A stretch of 64,000 nucleotides of DNA from UBA10649 sp963749905 (GCA_963749905.1 CAVVOF010000006.1:372001-436000), one strand, 5' to 3'. Shown: positions 1 through 8,432, counted from the first letter of the stretch. A program made the numbers and translations. Notes: a model not told the origin generated them from the sequence alone.

Positions 1-77
1 GGCAGGCGCGGGGTCGGGCATGTCATGATGGACGGGTCCGGGGACTCCGTGGGGAGCCTCGAGATGGGAGATGGGAC

Positions 78-899
78 ATGTCCTTCTATGGCGCGCCCGA
101 TGGGCGCCGCGTCACGATGCGCGACCTCGCCGAGGCCACCCAGCGCGGCGAGAAGTGGCCGATGATCACCGCCTACGACGCGCTCACCGCAGCGATCTTC
201 GATGAGGCGGGCATCCCCGCGATCCTCGTCGGTGACTCCGCCGCGATGGTCGTCTACGGCCATGACTCGACCCTGCCGGTGACTGTGGACGAGTTGCTGC
301 CGCTGGTGCGCGCAGTGGTGCGCGGGGCGCCGCGCTCCCTCGTCGTCGCCGACCTGCCGTTCGGCTCGTACCAGGCCTCCCCTGCCCAGGCGCTCGAGAC
401 CGCCGCCCGCTTCATGAAGGAGGGTGGCGCGCAGGCCGTCAAGCTCGAGGGCGGTGCGCCGATGCTGCCGCAGGTCGAGACCCTGGCAGGGGCCGGCGTC
501 CCAGTCATTGGGCATCTCGGCCTGACGCCGCAGTCGGTGAACCTGCTCGGCGGCTACCGCGTCCAGGGGCGCGGCGAGGCCGGCGAGATGCTGATGCGCG
601 ACGCCAAGGCGATGGAGGCGGCCGGCGCATGCGCCGTGGTCCTCGAGGTGGTCCCCGCCGACCTGGCCGCCCGCGTCAGCGAGGTGCTCACCATCCCGAC
701 GATCGGCATCGGGGCCGGAAGCGCGACGGACGCACAGGTCATCGTGTGGCAGGACCTCGTCGGGCTCACCGCTGGGCCGGCGCCGAAGTTCGTCAAGCGC
801 TATGCGGATGCGCGCACGGTGATCGGCGACGCTGTGCACCAGTGGGGCGAGGACGTGCGCACCGGGACCTACCCCGCACAGGAGCACACCTACGCGTGA
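78..899 (+). CDS. panB: 3-methyl-2-oxobutanoate hydroxymethyltransferase (PanB)
   Basis: Transfers a hydroxymethyl group from 5,10-methylene-THF to 2-oxoisovalerate to make ketopantoate, the first committed step of pantothenate and CoA synthesis in the cytosol. The 273-residue length is normal for the family. The barrel motifs are in order: GDSAAMV near residue 52 (Mg binding), ADLPFGSY near 91, KLEGG near 122, GHLGLTPQ near 145, LEVVP near 188 (catalytic Glu) and GIGAG near 212. A GGGA-like ribosome site (gagatgggagatgggac) lies just before the ATG. A hydrophilic tail after about residue 250 is usual in actinobacterial PanB. The next gene starts 39 bases downstream on the same strand. Recognition is secure. 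Confidence 0.96.
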   Translation: MSFYGAPDGRRVTMRDLAEATQRGEKWPMITAYDALTAAIFDEAGIPAILVGDSAAMVVYGHDSTLPVTVDELLPLVRAVVRGAPRSLVVADLPFGSYQASPAQALETAARFMKEGGAQAVKLEGGAPMLPQVETLAGAGVPVIGHLGLTPQSVNLLGGYRVQGRGEAGEMLMRDAKAMEAAGACAVVLEVVPADLAARVSEVLTIPTIGIGAGSATDAQVIVWQDLVGLTAGPAPKFVKRYADARTVIGDAVHQWGEDVRTGTYPAQEHTYA

Positions 900-937
900 T
901 GCCTCCCGCAGGGCGGTGACGCTGGCACACTGCGGCC

Positions 938-2248
938 GTGGCTGAGAGTGAAGCGGGCGAGTCTCGACACTGGCTTGCCAGGATGCGCCTCGACATCACG
1001 CCGCTGCGCGCGTCGCGGAACTTCCGCATCGTGTTCGCCAGCGGGCTGGTGACATACCTCGGCTCGATGATCACGTTCGTCGCGCTCCCGTATCAGGTGG
1101 CGCAACTCACCGGATCCTTCATCGCCGTCGGACTCATCGGCCTGGCAGAGCTCGTCCCGCTGATCGTGTTCGGACTGTACGGCGGCACCCTGGCCGATCG
1201 GGTGGACCGTCGGGTCATGGTTATCGCGACCGAGTCGGTTGCGGCACTGCTCGTTCTTGTCCTGCTCGCGAACAGCCTGCTCGCGCAGCCGCAGGTATGG
1301 CCGCTCTATGTGGTCGCGATGGCGCTGGCCGCCGTGGACGGTCTCCAACGACCTTCACTCGACGCCATCATCCCTCGCGTCGTCGCGCACGACCAGCTGC
1401 CGGCAGCCGCGGCGCTGACCTCCCTGCGGTGGCAGCTGGGCATGATCGTCGGCCCAGCCATCGGCGGCCTCCTGCTCTCCGCAGGGGGCGCTCCCATGGC
1501 CTACGGGTTCGACGCGCTCACCTTCCTGGTTTCCGTCGTCATGCTCGTGCGGCTGTCCAGCATCAAGGCTCCGGCGACCGATGAGCGGCCCACCGCGTTG
1601 CGGCACATCGTCGACGGCATGCGCTACGCGTGGAGTCGGAAGGATCTGCTGGGCACCTACGCCGTGGACCTGATCGCGATGATCTTCGCATTCCCCTACG
1701 CGCTCTTCCCCTTCCTCGCCGACGACCTCGGCGGGGCTTGGACGCTGGGACTGCTGTACTCCGCCGGCGCCGTCGGTTCGCTGGCCGTGACGTTGACCAG
1801 TGGGTGGACGAGTCGGGTGCATCGACATGGACGCGCCATCGTCATCGCTGCCGCGCTGTGGGGTCTTGGCATCGCGCTCGTCGGCGTGACGCAGTCCCTG
1901 CCCGTCGTCCTGTTCTGTCTCGCCTTCGCTGGCGGCGCAGACATGATCAGCGGCATCTTCCGCGGCGTGATGTGGAACCAGACGATTCCCGACGAAGTGC
2001 GCGGACGCATGGCCGGATTCGAACTGCTGAGCTACTCGATCGGGCCGCTGCTCGGACAGGTGCGCAGCAGCACTGCCGCATCGTTGACCTCACTTCGCAC
2101 GTCGTTCATCAGTGGTGGCGTGCTTTGCATCGTCGGCGTAGGACTTGCTGCCGTCGCACTCCCGTCACTGTGGACATACGACGATCGCACAAGTCCCGAC
2201 GCGATTCGCGAACGCGAGAAGCGCGGCGAGGCCGGCAACCCCGCTTGA
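938..2248 (+). CDS. MFS exporter, EntS/MFS_3 type
   Basis: A 436-residue polytopic membrane protein of the major facilitator superfamily, probably an H+-driven exporter. Twelve hydrophobic segments can be traced from about residue 30 to 410. The loop 2-3 motif A-like sequence GGTLADRVDRR lies near residue 80, and FRGVMWNQTIPDEVRGRM near 345 is typical of the MFS_3 (enterobactin exporter EntS-like) branch. The GTG start at 938 is preceded by CACACT at 926-931 and a 6-base gap, so the mRNA may be leaderless. The substrate cannot be told from sequence or neighbours. Confidence 0.85.
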   Translation: MAESEAGESRHWLARMRLDITPLRASRNFRIVFASGLVTYLGSMITFVALPYQVAQLTGSFIAVGLIGLAELVPLIVFGLYGGTLADRVDRRVMVIATESVAALLVLVLLANSLLAQPQVWPLYVVAMALAAVDGLQRPSLDAIIPRVVAHDQLPAAAALTSLRWQLGMIVGPAIGGLLLSAGGAPMAYGFDALTFLVSVVMLVRLSSIKAPATDERPTALRHIVDGMRYAWSRKDLLGTYAVDLIAMIFAFPYALFPFLADDLGGAWTLGLLYSAGAVGSLAVTLTSGWTSRVHRHGRAIVIAAALWGLGIALVGVTQSLPVVLFCLAFAGGADMISGIFRGVMWNQTIPDEVRGRMAGFELLSYSIGPLLGQVRSSTAASLTSLRTSFISGGVLCIVGVGLAAVALPSLWTYDDRTSPDAIREREKRGEAGNPA

Positions 2249-2491
2249 AGATTCTCGTGTATTGCCAATGCATTTTGAGCCGCACTGCACTCTAGGCCGC
2301 GTCAAACATCCGACTACATCGTCGACGTCCACGTCGACAGACTGCGTCGTCCACGCGCGTGAACGACGTTGCACTCCAACGACACAGGTGTCCGCACGTG
2401 CGCGTTGGCTTTGAGATTTGTGTCGTGCTCTGTCACAGTTGGCCTCGAGGAACGCTGCACAAGAGCAGGGTTCGACGACACGGGAGGCAAC
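2249..2491. promoter_or_regulatory. Intergenic leader of the histone-like gene
   Basis: A 243-base gap with lower GC than its surroundings. It contains several CG-rich inverted fragments (cgtcgacgtccacgtcgac at 2320-2338) and a TTGAGA hexamer near 2411 that could be a -35 element. A clear ribosome site, GGGAGG, precedes the GTG at 2492. No gene was found in it. Confidence 0.3.
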
Positions 2492-2966
2492 GTGGCGGTC
2501 GCGAAGAAGGCACCGGCCAAGAAGGCACCGGCCAAGAAGGCTGTTGCCAAGAAGGCTCCGGCGCGCAAGGCGCCGGCAAAGAAGGCCGTAGCCAAGAAGG
2601 CACCGGCCAAGAAGGCACCGGCCAAGAAGGCTGTTGCCAAGAAGGCTCCGGCGCGCAAGGCACCGGCAAAGAAGGCTGTAGCCAAGAAGGCACCCGGCCC
2701 GCAAGGCACCGGCCAAGAAGGCTGTTGCCAAGAAGGCTCCGGCGCGCAAGGCGCCGGCCAAGAAGGCCGTAGCCAAGAAGGCACCCGCCCGCAAGGCACC
2801 GGCCAAGAAGGCCGTAGCCAAGAAGGCACCCGCCCGCAAGGCACCGGTCCGCAAGGCACCCGCCAAGAAGGCGCCCGCGAAGAAGGCTGTTGCCAAGAAG
2901 GCTCCGGCTCGCAAGGCACCCGCTCGCAAGGCGCCTGCTCGGAAGGCTCCGGCACGCAAGCGCTAG
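2492..2966 (+). CDS. Histone H1-like Lys/Ala/Pro-repeat DNA-binding protein, frameshifted
   Basis: Encodes an almost pure repeat of AKKAPAKKAV and ARKAP units, like the C-terminal tail of mycobacterial HupB or histone H1/Hc2 proteins; such tails bind and compact DNA. There is no N-terminal HU domain: the repeat begins at residue 3. The GTG at 2492 has a GGGAGG ribosome site. The frame breaks near 2695 (gcacccggcccgc, where sister repeats read gcacccgcccgc, one base shorter). Past that point the KAPARKAPAKK repeat resumes in the +1 frame and ends at TAG 2964-2966, giving about 157 residues if corrected. Uncorrected, translation reads Gly/Gln-rich nonsense to 3064. A strong terminator follows the corrected stop, which supports the corrected reading. 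Confidence 0.8.
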
Positions 2967-2983
2967 TCAAGGCGACGAACGCC

Positions 2984-3015
2984 GTGAGGCCCGCACCGAA
3001 AGGTGCGGGCCTCAC
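2984..3015 (+). terminator. Intrinsic-type terminator after histone-like gene
   Basis: A perfect 14-bp stem (GTGAGGCCCGCACC) with a GAAA tetraloop, followed by TTGTT. It lies 18 bases after the frame-corrected stop of the histone-like gene and before the stop of the convergent small gene, so it may serve both. Confidence 0.8.
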
Positions 3016-3036
3016 GTTGTTCCGGAGGTGCGCGCG

Positions 3037-3195
3037 TCAGTCCTCGTCGGCGTCGAACGCCTGATTGCGCTCGCGCGCCAACTCCAATGCCTGCGCGGCC
3101 TCACCCTCGGTGGCGTACGGGCCGAGTCTCTCCGCGTTGGCGCAGCCCTCTTCGGGCTCGACCTTCTGATGCACCAGGCAGTAGTACCAGCTCAT
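3037..3195 (-). CDS. Conserved small actinobacterial protein, unknown function
   Basis: A 52-residue acidic protein starting MSWYYCLVHQKVEPEEGC, with two cysteines, then a GPYATEGEAAQALELA helix that resembles the motif seen in SPOR-like small proteins. The ATG at 3195 is chosen because GAGGGGAGTG lies directly upstream; an in-frame ATG at 3228 lacks such a site. It is divergent from the methionine aminopeptidase gene 64 bases away. I recall similar short proteins in other actinobacteria but know of no function. Confidence 0.65.
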   Translation of the reverse strand: MSWYYCLVHQKVEPEEGCANAERLGPYATEGEAAQALELARERNQAFDADED

Positions 3196-3247
3196 GGTCA
3201 CTCCCCTCCTCGTCGTAGCCTCAAACATAGTGCCCGACGCCCCGCCC

Positions 3248-3253
3248 TAGACT
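3248..3253 (+). promoter_or_regulatory. -10 element, leaderless promoter of map
   Basis: TAGACT followed by exactly six bases and then the ATG of the methionine aminopeptidase gene. This TANNNT-N6-ATG layout puts the transcription start at or next to the start codon, the standard leaderless arrangement in actinobacteria. No ribosome site is present. Confidence 0.55.
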
Positions 3254-3259
3254 CGACCC

Positions 3260-4150
3260 ATGCCGATGGCGACACGGGCACCGCTGACACCTGGATCCGT
3301 CGCACCGATGCTCACCGTGCCCCCGAGCATCAGCCGCCCCGAGTACGTCGGAAAGCCGGCACCCACTCCATACTCGGGTCCAGAGCGCAAGGACGCCGAG
3401 ACGATCGCCGCCATGCGCATCGCCTGCCGACTGGCGGCAGACGCACTGGCCGAGGTGGGACGCGCGGTGCAGCCCGGGGTATCCACGGCAACGCTCGACC
3501 GAATCGGTCACGAGTTCCTCTGCGATCACGGCGCCTACCCATCGACCCTCGGCTACCGCGGGTTCCCGAAGTCCCTGTGCACCTCGCTGAACGAGGTCAT
3601 CTGCCACGGCATCCCCGACACGACCGTGCTCGAGGACGGCGACATCTGCAACATCGACATCACCGCCTACATCGGTGGTGTGCACGGAGACACCAACGCG
3701 ACCTTTCTCGCGGGCGACGTCGAGGAAGAGGCTCGACTCCTCGTCGAGCGAACGCACGAGGCCACGATGCGCGCCATCAAGGCAGTGGCCCCCGGGCGTC
3801 CCATCAGTGTGATCGGACGGGTGATCGAGAGCTACGCGCGTCGCTTCGGCTACGGCGTGGTGCGCGACTTCACCGGTCACGGCATCGGCACCTCCTTCCA
3901 CACCGGGCTGGTCATCCCCCACTACGACGATCCAAACCTGACCCAGATCATCGAGACAGGCATGACGTTCACCATCGAGCCGATGATCACCCTCGGCACT
4001 CATGACTACGACATGTGGTCGGACGGGTGGACGGTGGTGACCAAGGACCGACGCTGGACCGCTCAGTTCGAGCACACCATCCTCGTGACCGAGTCCGGCG
4101 CGGAGATCCTGACCCTGCCGACCCCTGCCGACGAGGGAGACATCGCATGA
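3260..4150 (+). CDS. map: Methionine aminopeptidase, type I
   Basis: Removes the N-terminal methionine from nascent proteins using two metal ions. The pita-bread fold ligands are visible: Asp in NIDITAYIGG (near residue 133), Asp in VHGDTNATF (near 144), His in GHGIGTSFH (near 208), Glu in FTIEPMI (near 243) and Glu in AQFEHTI (near 274). The roughly 40-residue Pro-rich N-terminal extension (TVPPSISRPEYVGKP) matches the SH3-binding-type extension of actinobacterial MapB-like enzymes. The stop overlaps the next start (ATGA), which indicates translational coupling to the glucokinase gene. The mRNA is probably leaderless. Confidence 0.95.
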   Translation: MPMATRAPLTPGSVAPMLTVPPSISRPEYVGKPAPTPYSGPERKDAETIAAMRIACRLAADALAEVGRAVQPGVSTATLDRIGHEFLCDHGAYPSTLGYRGFPKSLCTSLNEVICHGIPDTTVLEDGDICNIDITAYIGGVHGDTNATFLAGDVEEEARLLVERTHEATMRAIKAVAPGRPISVIGRVIESYARRFGYGVVRDFTGHGIGTSFHTGLVIPHYDDPNLTQIIETGMTFTIEPMITLGTHDYDMWSDGWTVVTKDRRWTAQFEHTILVTESGAEILTLPTPADEGDIA

Positions 4151-4929
4151 CGCACACCACGCACGCGCACACGGACACCAGTTGGCCGCCCGACGTCCTG
4201 ACCCTGTCGATCGACATCGGCGGCAGTGGTCTGAAGGCATCGATCGTCAGTGCGCAGGGCGTCATGGTCACGGATCGCGTCCGCGTGGACACGCCCTATC
4301 CCTGTCCGCCAGACCTGCTGGTCCACACGGTCGCCGACATGGTGGCTCCCCTGCTCGATGTGCATCGGGTGTCCGTCGGCTTTCCGGGTCTCGTCCGGCA
4401 CGGCCATGTGATCGAGGTGCCCTCGCTGTCACGACTGGAGTACGGAGGCGAGCGAGACGCTGAGATGGCCGCACTGTGGCACGGCTTCGACCTGGCACAC
4501 GCCCTGGCGAAGCGGTTCCAGCGTCCTACGAAGGTCGTCAACGACGCCGACATGCAGGGGTGCGCGGTGGTCAGCGGGCAGGGCCTGGAGTTCGTGCTCA
4601 CCCTCGGCACCGGAGTCGGCACGGCACTCTTCAACGACGGCACCCTGCTGCCCCACCTCGAGCTGTCCCACGGACCGTTCAAGGACGGCATGACGTTCGA
4701 CATCTCGCTCGGCAACGCCCAGCGCAAGTCCATCGGCAACCCCCGGTGGATCAAGCGGGTGCGCAAGGCGGTCCAGGCGTTCGACGACATGCTCTTCTTC
4801 GACCGGGTCTACGTCGGCGGCGGCAACGCCAAGCACCTCTCCCCCGAGGACGTCGGACACAAGGGCGAGATCGTTCCCAACACCTCGGGCATCCTGGGCG
4901 GTGTACGGGTCTGGGATCTCGAGGCCTAG
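4147..4929 (+). CDS. ppgK: ROK-family polyphosphate/ATP glucokinase
   Basis: Phosphorylates glucose, probably with polyphosphate as well as ATP, feeding glucose into glycolysis. The 260-residue protein has the N-terminal phosphate-binding loop LSIDIGGSGLKAS, a catalytic-type VVNDADMQG near residue 133 and TLGTGVGTALF near 153, followed by LLPHLELSHGPF, the pattern of PpgK enzymes. It lacks the ROK zinc-binding cysteine motif, as PpgK proteins do. The start is the ATG overlapping the map stop codon. The family is secure; polyphosphate as donor is inferred from resemblance to characterised PpgK. Confidence 0.85.
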   Translation: MTHTTHAHTDTSWPPDVLTLSIDIGGSGLKASIVSAQGVMVTDRVRVDTPYPCPPDLLVHTVADMVAPLLDVHRVSVGFPGLVRHGHVIEVPSLSRLEYGGERDAEMAALWHGFDLAHALAKRFQRPTKVVNDADMQGCAVVSGQGLEFVLTLGTGVGTALFNDGTLLPHLELSHGPFKDGMTFDISLGNAQRKSIGNPRWIKRVRKAVQAFDDMLFFDRVYVGGGNAKHLSPEDVGHKGEIVPNTSGILGGVRVWDLEA

Positions 4930-4956
4930 GACGATCCGCTTTTCAACTATTTCCAG

Positions 4957-4962
4957 TAGACT
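4957..4962 (+). promoter_or_regulatory. -10 element, leaderless promoter of marR-like gene
   Basis: TAGACT, six bases, then ATG at 4969; the same hexamer and spacing as upstream of map. An AT-rich stretch (ttttcaactatttcc) precedes it. Confidence 0.5.
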
Positions 4963-4968
4963 CTGCAC

Positions 4969-5421
4969 ATGACGCGATGGCTGACCGAGGATGAGCAGCG
5001 CCACTGGCGCTCGTGGTTGGCCGCGTCCATGCTGCTGCAGGACCGGCTGAACCGCGAGCTGCAGGCCCAGCACGGCCTCACCATGGCCGACTACGAGATC
5101 CTGGTGCGGCTCTCCGAGTCGCCGGACCGCCGCATGCGGATGAGCGATCTCGCCGAGGTGACGCTGTCCTCACGGAGTCGGCTCTCGCACCAGATCGACC
5201 GGATGGTCAAGGCCGACCTCGTCGAGCGCCAGTCGTGTGAGGACGACCGGCGGGGCGCCTTCGCCGCACTGACCGAGCACGGCTGGACGACCCTCGTGGC
5301 CGCGGCACCCGATCACGTGGAGAGCGTGCGCGCGCATTTCGTCGACCAGTTGACGTCGCGCGAGTTCGCGGCGCTCGGACAGGCGTGCCAGAAGGTGGCC
5401 GCACCCCTCGGAGCGGAGTAG
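4969..5421 (+). CDS. MarR-family transcriptional regulator
   Basis: A 150-residue winged-helix DNA-binding protein, expected to act as a dimer. The MarR core runs from ADYEILVRLSESP (near residue 41) through MSDLAEVTLSSRSRLSHQID (recognition helix, near 60-80) to the wing DDRRGAFAALTEHG (near 94-107). No ligand or target can be named. It follows the glucokinase by 39 bases but has its own probable leaderless promoter. Confidence 0.9.
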   Translation: MTRWLTEDEQRHWRSWLAASMLLQDRLNRELQAQHGLTMADYEILVRLSESPDRRMRMSDLAEVTLSSRSRLSHQIDRMVKADLVERQSCEDDRRGAFAALTEHGWTTLVAAAPDHVESVRAHFVDQLTSREFAALGQACQKVAAPLGAE

Positions 5422-5488
5422 CCGGCTACCCACGGGACATGTCCGAGCGACACGCGCCGGCTTCCAAGACCGCTGCGCCACCCGGTGT

Positions 5489-5494
5489 TACCGT
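5489..5494 (+). promoter_or_regulatory. -10 element, leaderless promoter of 66-aa gene
   Basis: TACCGT, six bases, then ATG at 5501; fits the TANNNT-N6-ATG pattern recurrent in this window. Confidence 0.4.
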
Positions 5495-5500
5495 CCCAGC

Positions 5501-5701
5501 ATGACGCAGGAGAGCGCCTTCCCCGCTGAGCAGCCTGCCGAGTCCGGAGCCAAGCCCAAGATTCCCGGACCGATCGAGGCCTTCACTGATGAGGAGCTCG
5601 ACGCCCTCGAGCAGCTTGCGGCGTTCGAGACGGAGCACCGCCGGATGCTGGCGATGCAGTCGCTGTACTACCGCCGGCACGGCGCGCGCGGCATCGCCTG
5701 A
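5501..5701 (+). CDS. Small hypothetical protein
   Basis: A 66-residue soluble protein with an acidic N-terminal part (PAEQPAESGAKPKIPGPIEAF) and an amphipathic helix DEELDALEQLAAFETEHRRM. It is not recognised. Support for it being a gene: the leaderless-type promoter at the right distance, coding-like third-position GC and the absence of any competing gene on either strand. It is convergent with the DUF2306 gene. Confidence 0.5.
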   Translation: MTQESAFPAEQPAESGAKPKIPGPIEAFTDEELDALEQLAAFETEHRRMLAMQSLYYRRHGARGIA

Positions 5702-5753
5702 CCCATCCGGCCGATGGCGGGCGATCGGTCAGTGGTGGGTTCGCCGACGCCGC

Positions 5754-6224
5754 CTAGGCAGTCCTGCCTCGCAGCGATGCCACGGCCCGTGGCACTCGTC
5801 GAACGATCACCGCACCGCCAACGGCGATAACGACACCGCTGGCAAGCGCCACCAGCCACCAGAATCCCACGTCGAACAATCTCGTCAGGGTCTCTGCGGC
5901 AAGCGCTGCGAGGAGGCCTACGTAGGACCACGCCATCCAATAGGCATGGGAGTAGCGCCAGCCAGCCTGCGGAACGCGAAACCGAACAGCAACGACGCCA
6001 CCCGTGACGGTGGCCAGGCTCGCAATGGCCAGAACATGGAACGGGCCAAACGAGCCGGTCAGGTTGTACAGAAGGAGAGCCGACACATTCAGCCCAACCA
6101 TCGAACCCACGTACAACCAGCCTGCCCACCGATGCCGGGTATCGCCCTTGGCAGTCACCAGCACCCAGGCGCCAGTGACGATTGCCAGCAGCGCTAGCAC
6201 GAAGTGGAGGAAGCCGACCGACAT
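5754..6224 (-). CDS. DUF2306-type small membrane protein
   Basis: A 156-residue integral membrane protein with four to five hydrophobic segments (residues about 5-24, 36-55, 65-83, 98-115, 122-141). It carries the HRWAGWLYVGSM motif near residue 31 and HAYWMAWSYVGLLAA near 93, characteristic of the DUF2306 family; histidines in such positions suggest a haem or metal role, which is unproven. Single gene with its own leaderless-type promoter. Confidence 0.75.
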   Translation of the reverse strand: MSVGFLHFVLALLAIVTGAWVLVTAKGDTRHRWAGWLYVGSMVGLNVSALLLYNLTGSFGPFHVLAIASLATVTGGVVAVRFRVPQAGWRYSHAYWMAWSYVGLLAALAAETLTRLFDVGFWWLVALASGVVIAVGGAVIVRRVPRAVASLRGRTA

Positions 6225-6230
6225 GACACA

Positions 6231-6236
6231 ACAGTA
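6231..6236 (-). promoter_or_regulatory. -10 element, leaderless promoter of DUF2306 gene
   Basis: On the minus strand TACTGT, six bases, then ATG at 6224. Confidence 0.45.
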
Positions 6237-6375
6237 GGTGGGAGCGCTGCGAAGCCAGCGATCCCGCTCGAACTATGGGTTCGGCGGTGCCGTCAGCAGT
6301 TGACGAAGTTGCCCATGCGCATGCCCACGAGTCCCTTCGATGACGGACTGACAGCAGTGTCACAAGGAGGCGGGG

Positions 6376-6762
6376 GACGAGCCAGCCTGTAAGCCGGATT
6401 CTGTGGTCAGCCGAGGCTGACCGGTGATCATCCATCTGCGACCGCTGTTGCCAGCGGCCTGGTGCGGTCTACCCGCAGGCGATGAGCGGGCCGCTCACCT
6501 GCGCAGGCCACCCGATCCTTGCGGATCGGACGGCCCTCTTGACCTTGCTCCGGGTGGGGTTTGCCTAGCCGCCGCAGTCACCTGCGGCGCTGGTGGTCTC
6601 TTACACCACCGTTTCACCCTTACCGCGATTGCTCGCGGCGGTTTGCTTTCTGTGGCACTGTCCCGCGGGTCACCCCGGGTGGGTGTTACCCACCACCCTG
6701 CCCTGTGGAGTCCGGACTTTCCTCGACACTCGCGTGCCGCGATCACCCGGCTGGCTCGTCCG
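6376..6762 (-). ncRNA. rnpB: RNase P RNA, bacterial type A
   Basis: The catalytic RNA that matures the 5' ends of tRNAs. On the minus strand the 5' end (GACGAGCCAGCCGGG) pairs with the 3' end (GGCTGGCTCGTC) to form P1. The universally conserved segment GAGGAAAGTCCGGACTCC lies at 6704-6727, ACAGAAAGCAAACCGCC follows near 6640, and the 3' domain holds ACAGAATCCGGCTTACAGG near 6385-6405. Overall length of about 385 nt fits actinobacterial RNase P RNA. Ends are set by the P1 helix and may be off by a few bases. The methyltransferase gene ends 4 bases upstream of its 5' end. Confidence 0.96.
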
Positions 6763-6766
6763 AGCG

Positions 6767-7645
6767 TCAGGCTACCTTCTCGGCCACCAGGGTGAACAGG
6801 ACCGGCAGGGGTTCCGCCAGCGCTCCCGCAGCTCCGGTGCCCAGCCGCCAGCGGTACTGACCGTCCGCTTCCGGAGTGAGGACGTCCCCCCGCGGATCGA
6901 ACGGCGCCTCGACGTGCTCGGTCAGCAGGGTGACGCGTAGCCCGGCCCGCACGGCCGCGGTCACGATCTCGCCGATCGACCACGCGTACTGCTCGATCTC
7001 CCACGAGAGGTCGGCGTCCGGGTTGGCGTATGAGCCGGTGCCCGAGTACTGACGCACGCCGTCGTTGACGTACGGGAAGTCCATCACCAGCGGGTCAAGG
7101 GACTCGGGCATGCACAGGAGCGGATGCAGTTCGACCAGGGCAAGCGCGCCGCCGGGTCGGAGGAGCGCGCTGGCGCCGGCCATCCACGCGTCGAGGTCGG
7201 CGATCCAGCTGAGCACGCCGACAGTCGCGTATACGAGATCGAACGATCCGTGGAAGGCGGTGAACTCCGGATCGCGCAGTCGCTGGCTGTCCGCCTCGAC
7301 CGTCGCCACCTCGACGCCGCAGCGGGTCGCGAGGTCCGCGAGCCGGCTGAGTGCCGTGGGCGAGAAGTCGAACGCGGTGACGTGTGCCCCCATCCGCGCC
7401 AGGTGCACGGTGTCGATGCCGATGTGCGACTGCACGTGCGCGACGGTCCTGCCGGCAACGCCGACGCCGTCCGTGGCCGCGAGCACGGCCTCGAGCTCCG
7501 GGCCGCGCAGAGCCACCTCGCCGGCCACCAGCGCATCGAGGTCGTAGTAGCGGTCGTTGCCCGTGCCATGGAAGCGCGCCAGATCCTCCCAGTGCGCGAG
7601 GTTTCCCGCCGCCGCCTCTCCCTGCGGCTTCCCCGTGTCAGCCAT
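6767..7645 (-). CDS. SAM-dependent class I methyltransferase
   Basis: A 292-residue Rossmann-fold methyltransferase. The SAM motif is the variant HVQSHIGIDTVHLARMGAHVTAFDFS (near residues 67-92), motif II is EADSQRLRD (near 117), motif III is FDLVYATVGVLSWI (near 134) and motif IV is LLRPGGALALVELHP (near 159). The ATG at 7645 is used because GGAGGG lies upstream; an open frame runs much further up but overlaps the divergent yaaA. The substrate is unknown. Only 27 bases separate its start from yaaA. Confidence 0.85.
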   Translation of the reverse strand: MADTGKPQGEAAAGNLAHWEDLARFHGTGNDRYYDLDALVAGEVALRGPELEAVLAATDGVGVAGRTVAHVQSHIGIDTVHLARMGAHVTAFDFSPTALSRLADLATRCGVEVATVEADSQRLRDPEFTAFHGSFDLVYATVGVLSWIADLDAWMAGASALLRPGGALALVELHPLLCMPESLDPLVMDFPYVNDGVRQYSGTGSYANPDADLSWEIEQYAWSIGEIVTAAVRAGLRVTLLTEHVEAPFDPRGDVLTPEADGQYRWRLGTGAAGALAEPLPVLFTLVAEKVA

Positions 7646-7660
7646 GAGTCGTCCCTCCGC

Positions 7661-7666
7661 TAGCGT
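7661..7666 (+). promoter_or_regulatory. -10 element, leaderless promoter of yaaA
   Basis: TAGCGT, six bases, then GTG at 7673. It sits in the 27-base gap between two divergent start codons, so the methyltransferase promoter must lie inside the yaaA coding start or overlap this site. Confidence 0.5.
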
Positions 7667-7672
7667 CGCTGC

Positions 7673-8428
7673 GTGCTCATCCTGCTCCCGCCCAGCGAGG
7701 GCAAGTCCAGTCCCGAGACCGGTCCAGCGCTGGACCTGGGCGCATTGTCCTACCCATCCTTGACGGCCACGCGTCGACGCGTGATGGCGGACCTGATCCG
7801 GCTGTGTCGCGGCGACCTCGACGCGGCCTGCACCACGTTGGGCCTTGGTCCGACGCAGCGCGGTGAGGTCGGTGCGAACGCCCGTCTGCGCCGTCAGCCG
7901 TGCGCGCCGGCCATCGAGGTCTACAGCGGGGTCCTGTACGAGGCCCTCGACACGGCGACGCTCACGGCTCGGGCCCGCGAGCGACTCGATGCGCACGTCT
8001 CCATCAGCTCCGCGCTCTGGGGCCTTGTTCGGCCGGGTGACCCGATCCCGGCCTATCGGCTCAGTGGGACCGTCCGGCTGCCGGAGATCGGTGCACTGGC
8101 CGGAGCATGGCGTGCCCCGGTGGCGCGAGTGCTGGCCGAGACCGAGGGCCTGGTCCTCGACCTGAGGTCGTCCGCGTACGTCGCGCTCAGCCCGGTGCCC
8201 CGCGAGTTGCGCAGTCGTGCGGCGACCGTGCGCGTGCTCACCGAGAAGGACGGCAGGCGGTCGGTCGTCAGCCACTTCAACAAGGCCACCAAGGGTCGGA
8301 TCACCCGCGCGCTCGTGCAGTCGCGACGCACGCCCGCCGACGTCGACGAACTGGCGCATGAGCTGACCCGCTCAGGGTTCCGTATCGAGGTCGGGACGGG
8401 AGTCGACGTCATCGTCGACTCCCCCTGA
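7673..8428 (+). CDS. yaaA: Peroxide-stress protein YaaA (DUF328/UPF0246)
   Basis: A 251-residue protein of the YaaA family, which in E. coli limits free iron and DNA damage under peroxide stress. Family signatures: LPPSEGKSS at the N-terminus, VYSGVLYEAL near residue 84, SSALWGLVRPGDPIPAYRL near 107-125 and HFNKATKGRI near 202. The GTG start fits a leaderless transcript. It is convergent with the RNase H/phosphatase gene; a long palindrome fills the space between them. Confidence 0.92.
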   Translation: MLILLPPSEGKSSPETGPALDLGALSYPSLTATRRRVMADLIRLCRGDLDAACTTLGLGPTQRGEVGANARLRRQPCAPAIEVYSGVLYEALDTATLTARARERLDAHVSISSALWGLVRPGDPIPAYRLSGTVRLPEIGALAGAWRAPVARVLAETEGLVLDLRSSAYVALSPVPRELRSRAATVRVLTEKDGRRSVVSHFNKATKGRITRALVQSRRTPADVDELAHELTRSGFRIEVGTGVDVIVDSP

Positions 8429-8432
8429 TCGA

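Noticed and set aside
2690..2700. Programmed +1 frameshift in the histone-like gene (CCC-G slippery site)
   Set aside because: Similar one-base breaks occur in many unrelated genes of the window without a common slippery motif, so sequence error is simpler.
2500..2960. Regular short repeats considered as a CRISPR array or minisatellite
   Set aside because: Repeats are multiples of codons encoding KAPAKKA units; there are no unique spacers of constant length.
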